Shown in pieces: positions 4,382 through 10,702 of a stretch of 10,904 bases of DNA. The stretch comes from an uncultured Elusimicrobium sp. Lineage in GTDB: Bacteria > Elusimicrobiota > Endomicrobiia > Endomicrobiales > Endomicrobiaceae. The translations under genes were made by a program, and so were the position numbers. The notes under the pieces are model-generated. The model ran no database searches. It was not told the DNA's origin and saw only the letters and a list, made by a program, of their open reading frames with translations. Numbering within the stretch: the stretch's first letter is position 1; every line of letters starts with the position of its first letter. The stretch covers positions 1-10,904 of the forward strand of contig CACWKJ010000020.1 of assembly GCA_902761395.1 (NCBI GenBank), in the 5' to 3' direction.

Positions 4382-6991
4382 ATGTTGAAAAACAATGATT
4401 TGTTTAACGAAAATCAGGAAACTTTTACAGCGATAAAAGCGAAAAGTTTTGTAGTTACACCTTCTTTACCGGAAAGTTTAAAAGATTTGGCAACTATTTC
4501 CGAAAATATGTGGTGGTGCTGGAACAGTGATGCCGTAGAATTGTTTAGAAGATTGGACAGAGATGTATGGGAAGAATCTTATCACAGCCCGAAAGCAATG
4601 TTGGGACTTGTAAAACAATCAAGATTAGAAGAACTTGCAGATGATACAAGTTTTATTTCACATATGAAATTAGTTAAAGCGGAACTCGATAAATATATGT
4701 CTGTTCCTACATGGTTCGATAAAACTTTCCCTGAATATAAAGATAAAAAAATAGCATATTTTTCTACAGAGTTTGCTATTCATGAAAGTTTGCCTATATA
4801 TTCCGGAGGTCTCGGAGTTTTGTCCGGAGATCATTTGAAATCCGCAAGTGATATGGGACTTCCTTTGGTAGGTATAGGCTTGTTATACAGAAACGGATAC
4901 TTTAAACAACATTTAAGTATCGACGGTTGGCAAATAGAAGAATATAAAGTAAATCATTTTTACAGTATGCCTATGCAACTTTTAACCGATGGAAACGGTA
5001 ATACATTATCGATAGAAATATCGTTACCTCATTCACCGAGAGTATTTGCAAGAATTTGGAAAATTCAAGTAGGTAGAGTTGCTCTTTATTTGTTGGATAC
5101 GGATTTTGATAAAAATTCCGCCGAAGACAGAACAATTACCGGTGAACTTTACGGCGGCGACAAAGAAATGAGAATTAAGCAGGAAAAATTGTTGGGTGTC
5201 GGCGGTATGAAAGTTTTGGAACTTTTGAATATCGATCCTTCCGTAATACATATTAACGAAGGACATTCCGCATTCTTATTGTTGGAAAAAATGAGAATGT
5301 TAATGAAGAACAAAGGGTTGTCTTTCGAACAGGCACAAAAAGTTGTTAAATCAAATTGTGTATTCACAACACATACTCCTGTTCCTGCAGGTAATGAAGT
5401 ATTTTCTTCACAGCTTGTTTCAACATATTTCGAAAGTTTGTATAGAGAATTGGGATTATCAAAAGAACAATTCTTAGCTTTAGGCAGGGACTTGAAAGCT
5501 GAAAATATCGACAAAGATTTTTCAATGACAATTCTTGCTCTTAAAGCTTGCGGTAAAGCTAACGGTGTTTCAAGATTGCATGCAACCGTATCAAGAGAAA
5601 TGTGGCAAAATGTTTGGCCGGAACTTCCAAGAAAAGAAATTCCTATTACACATATTACTAACGGTATTCATACAAATACTTGGATATCTTACGAATTTGC
5701 AGGTTTGTTCCAAAGATATATCGGAGACGATTGGATAGACGAACCTTCAGATCAGACTTTGTGGCAAAGAGTTGCGGATATTCCCGATGCCGAACTTTGG
5801 AGGAGCCACGAAAGAAGAAAAGAAAGACTTGTATCTTTTGCAAGAAACAGATTAAAAATGCAGTTGGAAAGAAGAGGACTTTCAAAGCATATGATAGCTT
5901 ATGCGGATGAAGTTTTGGATCCTGAAGCATTAACAATCGGTTTTGCAAGAAGATTTGCAACATACAAAAGAGGTAACTTAATATTCAGAAACCTCGATAG
6001 AATTAAAAAAATACTTACCAATAAAGAAAAACCTGTTCAAATAATTATTGCAGGTAAAGCTCATCCGAAAGATGATAAAGGTAAAGAAATTATAAAAAGT
6101 ATAATTGCTTTAACTTCCGATCCTGACTTGAAATATAAAGTAGTGTTCTTGGAAGATTATGATATGAACGTTGCACATTATTTGGTTCAAGGTGTTGATA
6201 TTTGGTTGAACAATCCTTTAAGACCGCAGGAAGCATCAGGTACCAGCGGAATGAAAGCTGCGGTTAACGGTGCAATAAATTTCAGTGTGCTTGACGGTTG
6301 GTGGTGTGAAGGCTATAACGGAGAAAACGGTTGGGTTGTAGGTTCAACAGATACTTATAACGATTTGGAATATCAAAACGAAATGGAATCAAGATCAATA
6401 TATGAAATGTTGGAAAAAGAAATTATTCCATTGTTCTTCGACAGAGGTCAAGACGATTTGCCCAGAGGCTGGATAACAAAAATGAAAGCTTGTATGCAAA
6501 CAGTAGGTCCTATGTTTAATACAAACAGAATGATTGAAGATTATACAAGAAAATTTTATGTTCCATCCATGGAATTGACCGAAAAGATGAAAGAAAACAA
6601 CTATGAACTTGCAAAGAAAAAAGCAGATTGGCAAAGTAACATAGAAAGAAACTGGAACAGAGTTTCAATTATAAGTGCAGACGATAATACAGGTTCAAAA
6701 ACAATTAAAATAGGTGAACCGTTAAAAATCAGAGTTAGAGTTAATTTGGCAGGTATTGCTCCGGAAGATGTTTTCGTTCAAGTTTATGAAGGTTATTTGA
6801 ATACGAAAAATGTGTTAAGCGATGAAACATTTGAAAACATGAAAATGGTTTCAAAAGAACAAGACGGAACATATATATATGAAATCGAAGCTCCTACAAG
6901 AATGGTAGGACATTGCGGTTATACCGTAAGAATAGTTCCGCAATATATGGATAAAGTTGAATATATTCCGGGCATAATTAAATGGTTTTAA
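4382..6991 (+). CDS. glgP: Alpha-glucan (glycogen/maltodextrin) phosphorylase, GT35 family
   Basis: This PLP-dependent cytosolic enzyme releases glucose-1-phosphate from alpha-1,4-glucans. The 869-residue protein belongs to the shorter bacterial alpha-glucan phosphorylase group. An N-terminal DUF3417-like region (about 25-115, with ENMWWCWNSDAVELFRRLD) precedes the catalytic fold. The catalytic part starts at IAYFSTEFAIHESLPIYSGG (124-143) and continues with GVLSGDHLKSASDMGLP. The PLP-binding lysine is Lys625 in EASGTSGMKAAVNGAINFS, followed by VLDGWW. Further hallmarks are TTHTPVPAGNEVF, ITNGIHTNTWI and FARRFATYKRG. A C-terminal beta domain (about 755-869) is also present in relatives. AAGGAG at 4367-4372, 9 nt before ATG, sets the start. 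It sits 30 nt after the short cdaR-like ORF and overlaps the HAD gene by 10 nt, so it is likely part of the folP-cdaA transcript. The symbol follows function; malP would be equally fair. Confidence 0.95.
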   Translation: MLKNNDLFNENQETFTAIKAKSFVVTPSLPESLKDLATISENMWWCWNSDAVELFRRLDRDVWEESYHSPKAMLGLVKQSRLEELADDTSFISHMKLVKAELDKYMSVPTWFDKTFPEYKDKKIAYFSTEFAIHESLPIYSGGLGVLSGDHLKSASDMGLPLVGIGLLYRNGYFKQHLSIDGWQIEEYKVNHFYSMPMQLLTDGNGNTLSIEISLPHSPRVFARIWKIQVGRVALYLLDTDFDKNSAEDRTITGELYGGDKEMRIKQEKLLGVGGMKVLELLNIDPSVIHINEGHSAFLLLEKMRMLMKNKGLSFEQAQKVVKSNCVFTTHTPVPAGNEVFSSQLVSTYFESLYRELGLSKEQFLALGRDLKAENIDKDFSMTILALKACGKANGVSRLHATVSREMWQNVWPELPRKEIPITHITNGIHTNTWISYEFAGLFQRYIGDDWIDEPSDQTLWQRVADIPDAELWRSHERRKERLVSFARNRLKMQLERRGLSKHMIAYADEVLDPEALTIGFARRFATYKRGNLIFRNLDRIKKILTNKEKPVQIIIAGKAHPKDDKGKEIIKSIIALTSDPDLKYKVVFLEDYDMNVAHYLVQGVDIWLNNPLRPQEASGTSGMKAAVNGAINFSVLDGWWCEGYNGENGWVVGSTDTYNDLEYQNEMESRSIYEMLEKEIIPLFFDRGQDDLPRGWITKMKACMQTVGPMFNTNRMIEDYTRKFYVPSMELTEKMKENNYELAKKKADWQSNIERNWNRVSIISADDNTGSKTIKIGEPLKIRVRVNLAGIAPEDVFVQVYEGYLNTKNVLSDETFENMKMVSKEQDGTYIYEIEAPTRMVGHCGYTVRIVPQYMDKVEYIPGIIKWF

Positions 6992-7647
6992 ACAATAATA
7001 TAAAACTTGTTATATTCGATTTAGACGGAACATTAATAGATTCCAAATACGATTTAACAGATGCCGTAAATTTTGTAAGGCATGAATATGGTTTTGGTCC
7101 GCTATCCGTAGATAAGGTTGCTTCTTATCTGGGTAGCGGAATAACTGCACTCGTAAAAGCGGTTTTAACTGACATTAAAGATGAAGAATTTGATACAGCC
7201 GTTAAAAAGTTTAAAGATAATTATTCCAAACATTTAACGGACAAAACTTTACCGTACAAAAATGTTTCCGAAATGCTTTCAAACATTCCGCAACCAAAAG
7301 TTTTACTATCCAATAAAGATGAAAGATTTTCAAAACAAATTTTAGAAACACTTGGACTTTCAAAATATTTTACAAATATCTATGGCGGGGATTCCTTTAA
7401 AGAGAAAAAGCCAAGCCCGTTGCCGATATACGAAATCTTAAAAAAGTTTTCTTTAAATAAAGAAGATGTTGTTATGATAGGTGACGGTGCAAACGATATA
7501 ATGGTTGGCAAAAATGCCGGTATAACAACAATAGGTGTTTTGTACGGATACTCTTCACAACAACAATTAAATAATTTGGCCCCAAACTATCAGGCGAAAG
7601 AGCCTAAAGAGATTATTAATATTATTAATAATCTCTCGTCACGATAA
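6982..7647 (+). CDS. HAD-superfamily phosphatase, phosphoglycolate phosphatase-like
   Basis: The 221-residue hydrolase has the subfamily IA layout. Motif I is FDLDGTLIDS (nucleophile Asp13, acid Asp15), followed by an alpha-helical cap (about 20-85). Motif II is LLSNK (Ser110), motif III is the Lys in KEKKPSP (Lys142 or Lys143), and motif IV is IGDGAND (Asp168, Asp172). The pattern is closest to Gph/PGP-type phosphatases, but related HAD-IA enzymes act on beta-phosphoglucose, pyrophosphate or other sugar phosphates. The substrate is therefore open; the position behind glgP makes a sugar phosphate worth considering. The ATG lies within the last codons of glgP (10-nt overlap) with no strong Shine-Dalgarno, so translation probably depends on coupling. 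The final residues EIINIINN are encoded by a 13-bp perfect palindrome, which suggests the 3' end was shaped by a repeat or terminator-like element. Confidence 0.9.
   Translation: MVLNNNIKLVIFDLDGTLIDSKYDLTDAVNFVRHEYGFGPLSVDKVASYLGSGITALVKAVLTDIKDEEFDTAVKKFKDNYSKHLTDKTLPYKNVSEMLSNIPQPKVLLSNKDERFSKQILETLGLSKYFTNIYGGDSFKEKKPSPLPIYEILKKFSLNKEDVVMIGDGANDIMVGKNAGITTIGVLYGYSSQQQLNNLAPNYQAKEPKEIINIINNLSSR
7608..7636. repeat. 13-bp perfect hairpin inside the 3' end of the HAD gene
   Basis: The arms AGAGATTATTAAT (7608-7620) and ATTAATAATCTCT (7624-7636) pair completely around an ATT loop, ending 9 nt before the stop codon. There is no downstream T-tract, so it is not a classical terminator. In mRNA it would be a stable 3'-proximal hairpin. 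Confidence 0.7.
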
Positions 7648-7663
7648 AATGGGCTACGAATTT

Positions 7664-7718
7664 ATATTTTTAAATCTCATGTACCGCTTTGCTTTTGTAC
7701 ACTTCAATTTAAAAATAT
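7664..7718 (+). ncRNA. Nested hairpin with GTACCG...TTTTGTAC apex, copy 1
   Basis: A 12-bp perfect outer stem ATATTTTTAAAT/ATTTAAAAATAT (7664-7675/7707-7718) encloses TGTAC/GTACA (7680-7684/7697-7701), separated by 4/5-nt loops (CTCA, CTTCA). The apex loop is CGCTTTGCTTTT. The 23-nt inner segment (7679-7701) matches 10321-10343 at 20 positions, although the outer stems of the two elements are unrelated. It starts 16 nt after the HAD stop. It may be a 3'-end mRNA structure, a small RNA or a mobile repeat. Confidence 0.6.
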
Positions 7719-7824
7719 TTCTTCTCACCACAAACTATAAAGTTTTCTCTTTTTTGCTACATTATTTTTTGTAGAGTAAAAAAAATATATAATAAAAAAT
7801 GTATAATATAAAATAGTTTTTAGA

Positions 7825-7875
7825 CTTATAAAATTTCTTTCATTTAACTATAAACTAAAATGGTCGTTTTATAAG
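7825..7875. repeat. 9-bp inverted repeat in the 7648-7932 spacer
   Basis: CTTATAAAA (7825-7833) and TTTTATAAG (7867-7875) are exact complements 33 nt apart. The sequence is AT-rich, so chance pairing is possible. The 285-bp spacer as a whole (7648-7932) has no coding potential that I can see and is dominated by inverted repeats. Confidence 0.4.
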
Positions 7876-7899
7876 CTGTAAGCTCTAAGCTTTAAGCTA
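7872..7899 (+). repeat. Four tandem copies of TAAGCTN
   Basis: Four consecutive heptamers read TAAGCTG, TAAGCTC, TAAGCTT and TAAGCTA, with only the seventh base varying. They end where the next hairpin (7898-7920) begins, 34 nt before the ATG of the downstream gene. They may be binding sites or a slippage-prone simple repeat. Confidence 0.75.
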
Positions 7900-7925
7900 A
7901 AAATCGCAAAGCGATTTTTAAGGAG
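7898..7925 (+). promoter_or_regulatory. Hairpin abutting the Shine-Dalgarno of the 7933 gene
   Basis: A 10-bp perfect stem TAAAAATCGC/GCGATTTTTA (7898-7907/7911-7920) with AAA loop ends at the first base of the AAGGAG Shine-Dalgarno (7920-7925), which lies 7 nt before the ATG. In the transcript the hairpin would sit directly against the ribosome-binding site and could modulate translation. Alternatively it is another copy of the AAA-loop hairpin repeat seen at 1969-1995. Confidence 0.5.
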
Positions 7926-7932
7926 TACAAAA

Positions 7933-8442
7933 ATGTTTTTCTTAAAATTGTTAAAACAGGTAATCGTAATTTTTCAAACAGACATTTCACCTAACCAGGT
8001 TGCTTGGGGATTTGCACTAGGTGCAATATTGGGACTTGTTCCTAATATGTTTATGAAACTTGTGCTGTTTATTGTAATAATGATGTTTAGAGTTAATATT
8101 TCCGCTGCATTTTTAGCTTGGGCAGTATACGAAATATTAAGCTTTGCTCTAGATCCGTTATTTGATAGTTTAGGTTATTACATATTAAATATAAACTCTC
8201 TAAACGGTTTCTATACATATCTTTATAACTTACCTGTAGTTCCTTTTACAAAGTTTAATAATACCGTAGTTATGGGCAGTTTGGTTACGGGTATAATTTT
8301 AATAATACCTAATATGATAATAGCTAAAAAGTTGTTGGTTTATTACAGAACGCATTTAAGAGAAAAAGTTTCCAAATGGAAAATAGTAAAAATATTGTCG
8401 GCAACAATACTTAGTACGAATGTAATAAAAATAGTTAAATAG
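7933..8442 (+). CDS. TIGR03546-type membrane protein (DUF2062-like), uncharacterised
   Basis: The 169-residue protein has several hydrophobic segments (about residues 24-58, 60-80, 112-132) and a basic C-terminal tail. The pattern DISPNQVAWGFALGAILGLVPNMF resembles the DUF2062/TIGR03546 group, whose members start with a short amphipathic segment followed by a Gly-rich membrane hairpin. Genes of this family are known to sit next to TIGR03545 genes, and exactly that partner follows after 12 bp, so the pair is very likely one operon. The start is set by AAGGAG at 7920-7925. An inner-membrane location is inferred; the function of the family is unknown. The gene is separated from the HAD gene by a repeat-rich 285-bp spacer and probably has its own promoter, although none could be identified with confidence. 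Confidence 0.8.
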   Translation: MFFLKLLKQVIVIFQTDISPNQVAWGFALGAILGLVPNMFMKLVLFIVIMMFRVNISAAFLAWAVYEILSFALDPLFDSLGYYILNINSLNGFYTYLYNLPVVPFTKFNNTVVMGSLVTGIILIIPNMIIAKKLLVYYRTHLREKVSKWKIVKILSATILSTNVIKIVK

Positions 8443-8454
8443 GAGAGTAATAAT

Positions 8455-10254
8455 ATGAAAATTATAAGATGGAGTTTTTTGTTAACAACAATAATTATTA
8501 TTGCTCTTATAGCAATATTAAATATTTTGTTTTTCGATAAAATTTTGAAGAAGGTAATAATATCTGCAGGGCAAACGGCTGTAGGTGCTAAAGTTGAAAT
8601 AGATTATTTAAAAACAAGTTTCAAAAATTGTTCCGTTACAATAAACGGATTTAGAGCTGCGGACAAAAACAATTATTTCAAAAATTTGGTTGATATAGAA
8701 AAAATAAGATTTGATGTCAGGTTTGCACCTCTATTAAGAAAAAAAGTTGTTATAGATGAAATGAGTTTGGACGGATTGAGATGGCAAACAGACAGAAAAA
8801 CTTCCGGCGAGTTGCCGAAAAAGAAAAAATCAAACGAAGAAAGTAAATTTGCAAAAATGTTTAAAACCGCAAAAGATAAAACGGTAACCGAATTTAATAA
8901 TTTGCCGTCGGTTGAAATGTTTAACAAAATTCAAGATCAAATAAAGAATTTTGACGTAAACAAACTTATAGAAGACAGCGGTCTTTCTTCAATAAAAGAA
9001 GTAGAAAAAGTTTCTGCGGATTTACAGGATAAATATAAATCTTATCAGGATAAAATAAATAATTTTAATTATGAAGAAAAAATAAACAGAGCAAAAACAT
9101 TGGCGGATGACCTTTCAAAAAGTAAGTTCGGTTCATTGGCGGATATTGCAAATACCGCTAAAAAAGTTAACGAACTTAAAACACTGAAAAAAGAGTTTGA
9201 CGATATTTTGGCTGAACTTAACAATGCTAAAAAAGATGTAAGTGCAACGATAGATGTTACAAAACAAATTAAAAATACCATAACAAATGATGTTAATATG
9301 ATTTGCGAAAAAATATCTATACCGACACTTAACACCAAAAATATATCTCAAATGTTGTTCGGAACAAAATGGGTTAACAGAGTGGAAAAAGTACTTTATT
9401 ATATTTCGATAATTAAGCAATATATTCCGGAAGGTTCGGACGAAGAAGAAGTAAAAGAAGTTAAACAAAGAGCTTTAGGCAGAGATATAATATTCAGAGA
9501 AAAGCTTTATCCTTCGTTACTTATTTCGTTAATGAAAGTGACAGGAACAACGGCTAAAACCAAAGAAGAAGTCGGTATAGATTTTTCAGGTTTAATAAAA
9601 AATATTTCTTCTTCGCCGAAGTTGGTAGGTGCTCCCATAATATTGGAACTTGCCGGAAATAACTCAACACAAAAACTTGCAGTTAACGGACTTTTTGATC
9701 ACAGAACAAAAGATTCCAAAGATAATATAAAAGTTGAGTTAACAGGTCTTTCGGGAACAATATTAAATATAGAACCGAACGATTATTTACCTCTTATAGA
9801 TACATCTAAAGTTAATGTTGCAGGATCTTTTGATTTGAACAATTCCGGATTTTTGTGCAGTGCCGATATTGCTTTTAGAGATATAAAAGAAAAAGCATTA
9901 AATACTGTTGAAGGTAACTTAAAATATTTGGCACAAATTACAAACTCAATAAAATCTTTTGATGTTAATCTTACAGCTCAAACTCAAGACAGTGAAAACC
10001 TTAATATAAAAATTAATTCCGATATAGATAAAAAACTTTATGATGCTATTTCAAAACTTTTCTCGGCAAAAGTTAACGAAGCAAAAGATAAGATAAAACA
10101 AAAAGTTAGCGAACTTGCACAAGAAAAAGCCAAAGAAATAGAAAAGAGTTTGCAGGGTCAGAAAGATGCAGTGTTAAAACAGATTAACGAGAAGATTGGT
10201 ACAGTTAATAATATTGAAAGTATTATCGGAGATGCGCTCAAGAAGCAAAAATAG
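8455..10254 (+). CDS. TIGR03545-type membrane-anchored AsmA-like protein, uncharacterised
   Basis: The 599-residue protein begins with a single signal-anchor helix (about residues 6-27). The next segment (about 40-115) has the pattern VGAKVEIDYLKTSFKNCSVTI, then LVDIEKIRFDVRFAPLLRKK and VVIDEMSLDGLRW, typical of the N-terminal unit of AsmA-type envelope proteins. A highly charged, Lys/Glu/Asn-rich helical region (about 120-290) looks like coiled coil. A more beta-like C-terminal half (about 380-520) ends in another Lys/Gln-rich helix (about 530-599). The bulk should lie in the periplasm. AGGAG (8441-8445) overlaps the stop of the upstream gene and is 9 nt before ATG, showing an operon with the TIGR03546-type gene. 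AsmA relatives (TamB, YhdP) move lipids between membranes; a similar role here is inference only. Length is typical of this uncharacterised family as far as I can judge. Confidence 0.8.
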   Translation: MKIIRWSFLLTTIIIIALIAILNILFFDKILKKVIISAGQTAVGAKVEIDYLKTSFKNCSVTINGFRAADKNNYFKNLVDIEKIRFDVRFAPLLRKKVVIDEMSLDGLRWQTDRKTSGELPKKKKSNEESKFAKMFKTAKDKTVTEFNNLPSVEMFNKIQDQIKNFDVNKLIEDSGLSSIKEVEKVSADLQDKYKSYQDKINNFNYEEKINRAKTLADDLSKSKFGSLADIANTAKKVNELKTLKKEFDDILAELNNAKKDVSATIDVTKQIKNTITNDVNMICEKISIPTLNTKNISQMLFGTKWVNRVEKVLYYISIIKQYIPEGSDEEEVKEVKQRALGRDIIFREKLYPSLLISLMKVTGTTAKTKEEVGIDFSGLIKNISSSPKLVGAPIILELAGNNSTQKLAVNGLFDHRTKDSKDNIKVELTGLSGTILNIEPNDYLPLIDTSKVNVAGSFDLNNSGFLCSADIAFRDIKEKALNTVEGNLKYLAQITNSIKSFDVNLTAQTQDSENLNIKINSDIDKKLYDAISKLFSAKVNEAKDKIKQKVSELAQEKAKEIEKSLQGQKDAVLKQINEKIGTVNNIESIIGDALKKQK

Positions 10255-10269
10255 CACTTTTGTTTATAT

Positions 10270-10399
10270 TTGACGAAACGGATTTATCTTTTAAATAACA
10301 ATTTTGCATTTGCCTTCTTTATGTACCGTTTCACTTTTGTACATCGCAGTCGGCAAATGCTTCATTCTTATTTAAAATATTGAATCCTTTGAATGTCAA
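10270..10399 (+). ncRNA. Long nested hairpin (130 nt) with GTACCG...TTTTGTAC apex, copy 2
   Basis: Five nested complementary arms: TTGAC 10270-10274/10395-10399; GGAT 10280-10283/10384-10387; a 10-bp stem 10289-10298/10368-10377 (TTTTAAATAA); a 9-bp stem 10306-10314/10352-10360 (GCATTTGCC); and ATGTAC 10321-10326/10339-10344 around CGTTTCACTTTT. The loops between stems are near-symmetrical (5/7, 5/6, 7/7, 6/7 nt). The apex is nearly the same as in the element at 7664-7718. It lies between the stop of the TIGR03545-type gene and a strong terminator, so it would be in that mRNA's 3' untranslated region. Confidence 0.6.
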
Positions 10400-10414
10400 G
10401 AACTACAATAATGT

Positions 10415-10448
10415 AAAAACGGGAAGAAAATTTTTCTTCCCGTTTTTT
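10415..10448 (+). terminator. Strong Rho-independent terminator, likely bidirectional
   Basis: The stem CGGGAAGAAA/TTTCTTCCCG (about 10420-10429/10433-10442) has a minimal loop. It is preceded by five A (10415-10419) and followed by six T (10443-10448), so it has a T-tract on both strands. It ends the transcript of the 7933-10254 gene pair and could also stop the convergent minus-strand transcript. The arms almost match those of the terminator at 2192-2219. Confidence 0.85.
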
Positions 10449-10519
10449 ATTTTAATTAATAATTACTAATTGATTATGATTCTAACACAAAATCTTAAGG
10501 TCTTAAACGACTAGACGGT

Positions 10520-10546
10520 GTCATTGCGAACGAAGAGAAGCAATCC
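10520..10546 (+). repeat. Dispersed GTCATTGC...GCAATCC repeat, copy 3
   Basis: Ends GTCATTGC and GCAATCC are kept, with arms ATTGC (10523-10527) and GCAAT (10540-10544). The interior GAACGAAGAGAA differs from the other copies and has lost most inner pairing. Confidence 0.7.
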
Positions 10547-10570
10547 ATTGTTGTTAATTATACACTGTAC

Positions 10571-10587
10571 ATTGTAAATTATAAATT
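10571..10587. repeat. 17-bp AT repeat ATTGTAAATTATAAATT, copy 2
   Basis: Exact copy of the 17-mer at 516-532 and 10703-10719. It lies between the GTCATTG repeat and the GTCAT hairpins, the same neighbourhood as the other copies. Confidence 0.6.
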
Positions 10588-10599
10588 GCCTTTCCGTTT

Positions 10600-10625
10600 G
10601 TCATTCCGGACTCGATCCGGAATCT
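10600..10625 (+). repeat. GTCAT-hairpin repeat, copy D
   Basis: The stem ATTCCGGA/TCCGGAAT (10603-10610/10616-10623) with loop CTCGA is identical to copy C at 2149. The 3' flank is ATCTC rather than ATCTAT and is followed by a run of T (10627-10634), so this copy could also act as a terminator for plus-strand transcripts. Confidence 0.75.
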
Positions 10626-10634
10626 CTTTTTTTT

Positions 10635-10662
10635 GTCATTCTGAACTCGATTCAGAATCTAT
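10635..10662 (+). repeat. GTCAT-hairpin-ATCTAT repeat, copy E
   Basis: The stem ATTCTGAA/TTCAGAAT (10638-10645/10651-10658) with loop CTCGA follows copy D by 9 nt. Relative to copies C and D it changes two stem pairs (C-G to T-A, and G-C to A-T) while keeping full complementarity. Confidence 0.8.
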
Positions 10663-10702
10663 AAAATATTTGTCCGAAGGACACCGAAATTATAAATTGT
10701 AA

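Noticed and set aside
5149..5514. 121-codon minus-strand frame under glgP
   Set aside because: Antisense to conserved phosphorylase sequence; other small frames in this gene on both strands were dismissed for the same reason.
7732..7755. Weak terminator AAACT-ATAA-AGTTT followed by T-rich sequence after the HAD gene
   Set aside because: A five-pair stem of mostly A-T in an AT-rich spacer is expected by chance and is interrupted from the T-run.
7788..7807. Two TATAAT hexamers (7788-7793, 7802-7807) as promoter for the 7933 gene
   Set aside because: No -35-like hexamer lies at 16-18 bp from either; possible, but unsupported in such AT-rich sequence.
7872..7899. Possible CRISPR-like array of TAAGCTN units
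   Set aside because: Units are 7 bp and directly adjacent without spacers; it is a simple tandem repeat.
9133..9468. 111-codon minus-strand frame under the TIGR03545-type gene
   Set aside because: Phe/Tyr/Asn-rich low-complexity product antisense to the Lys/Glu coiled-coil region.
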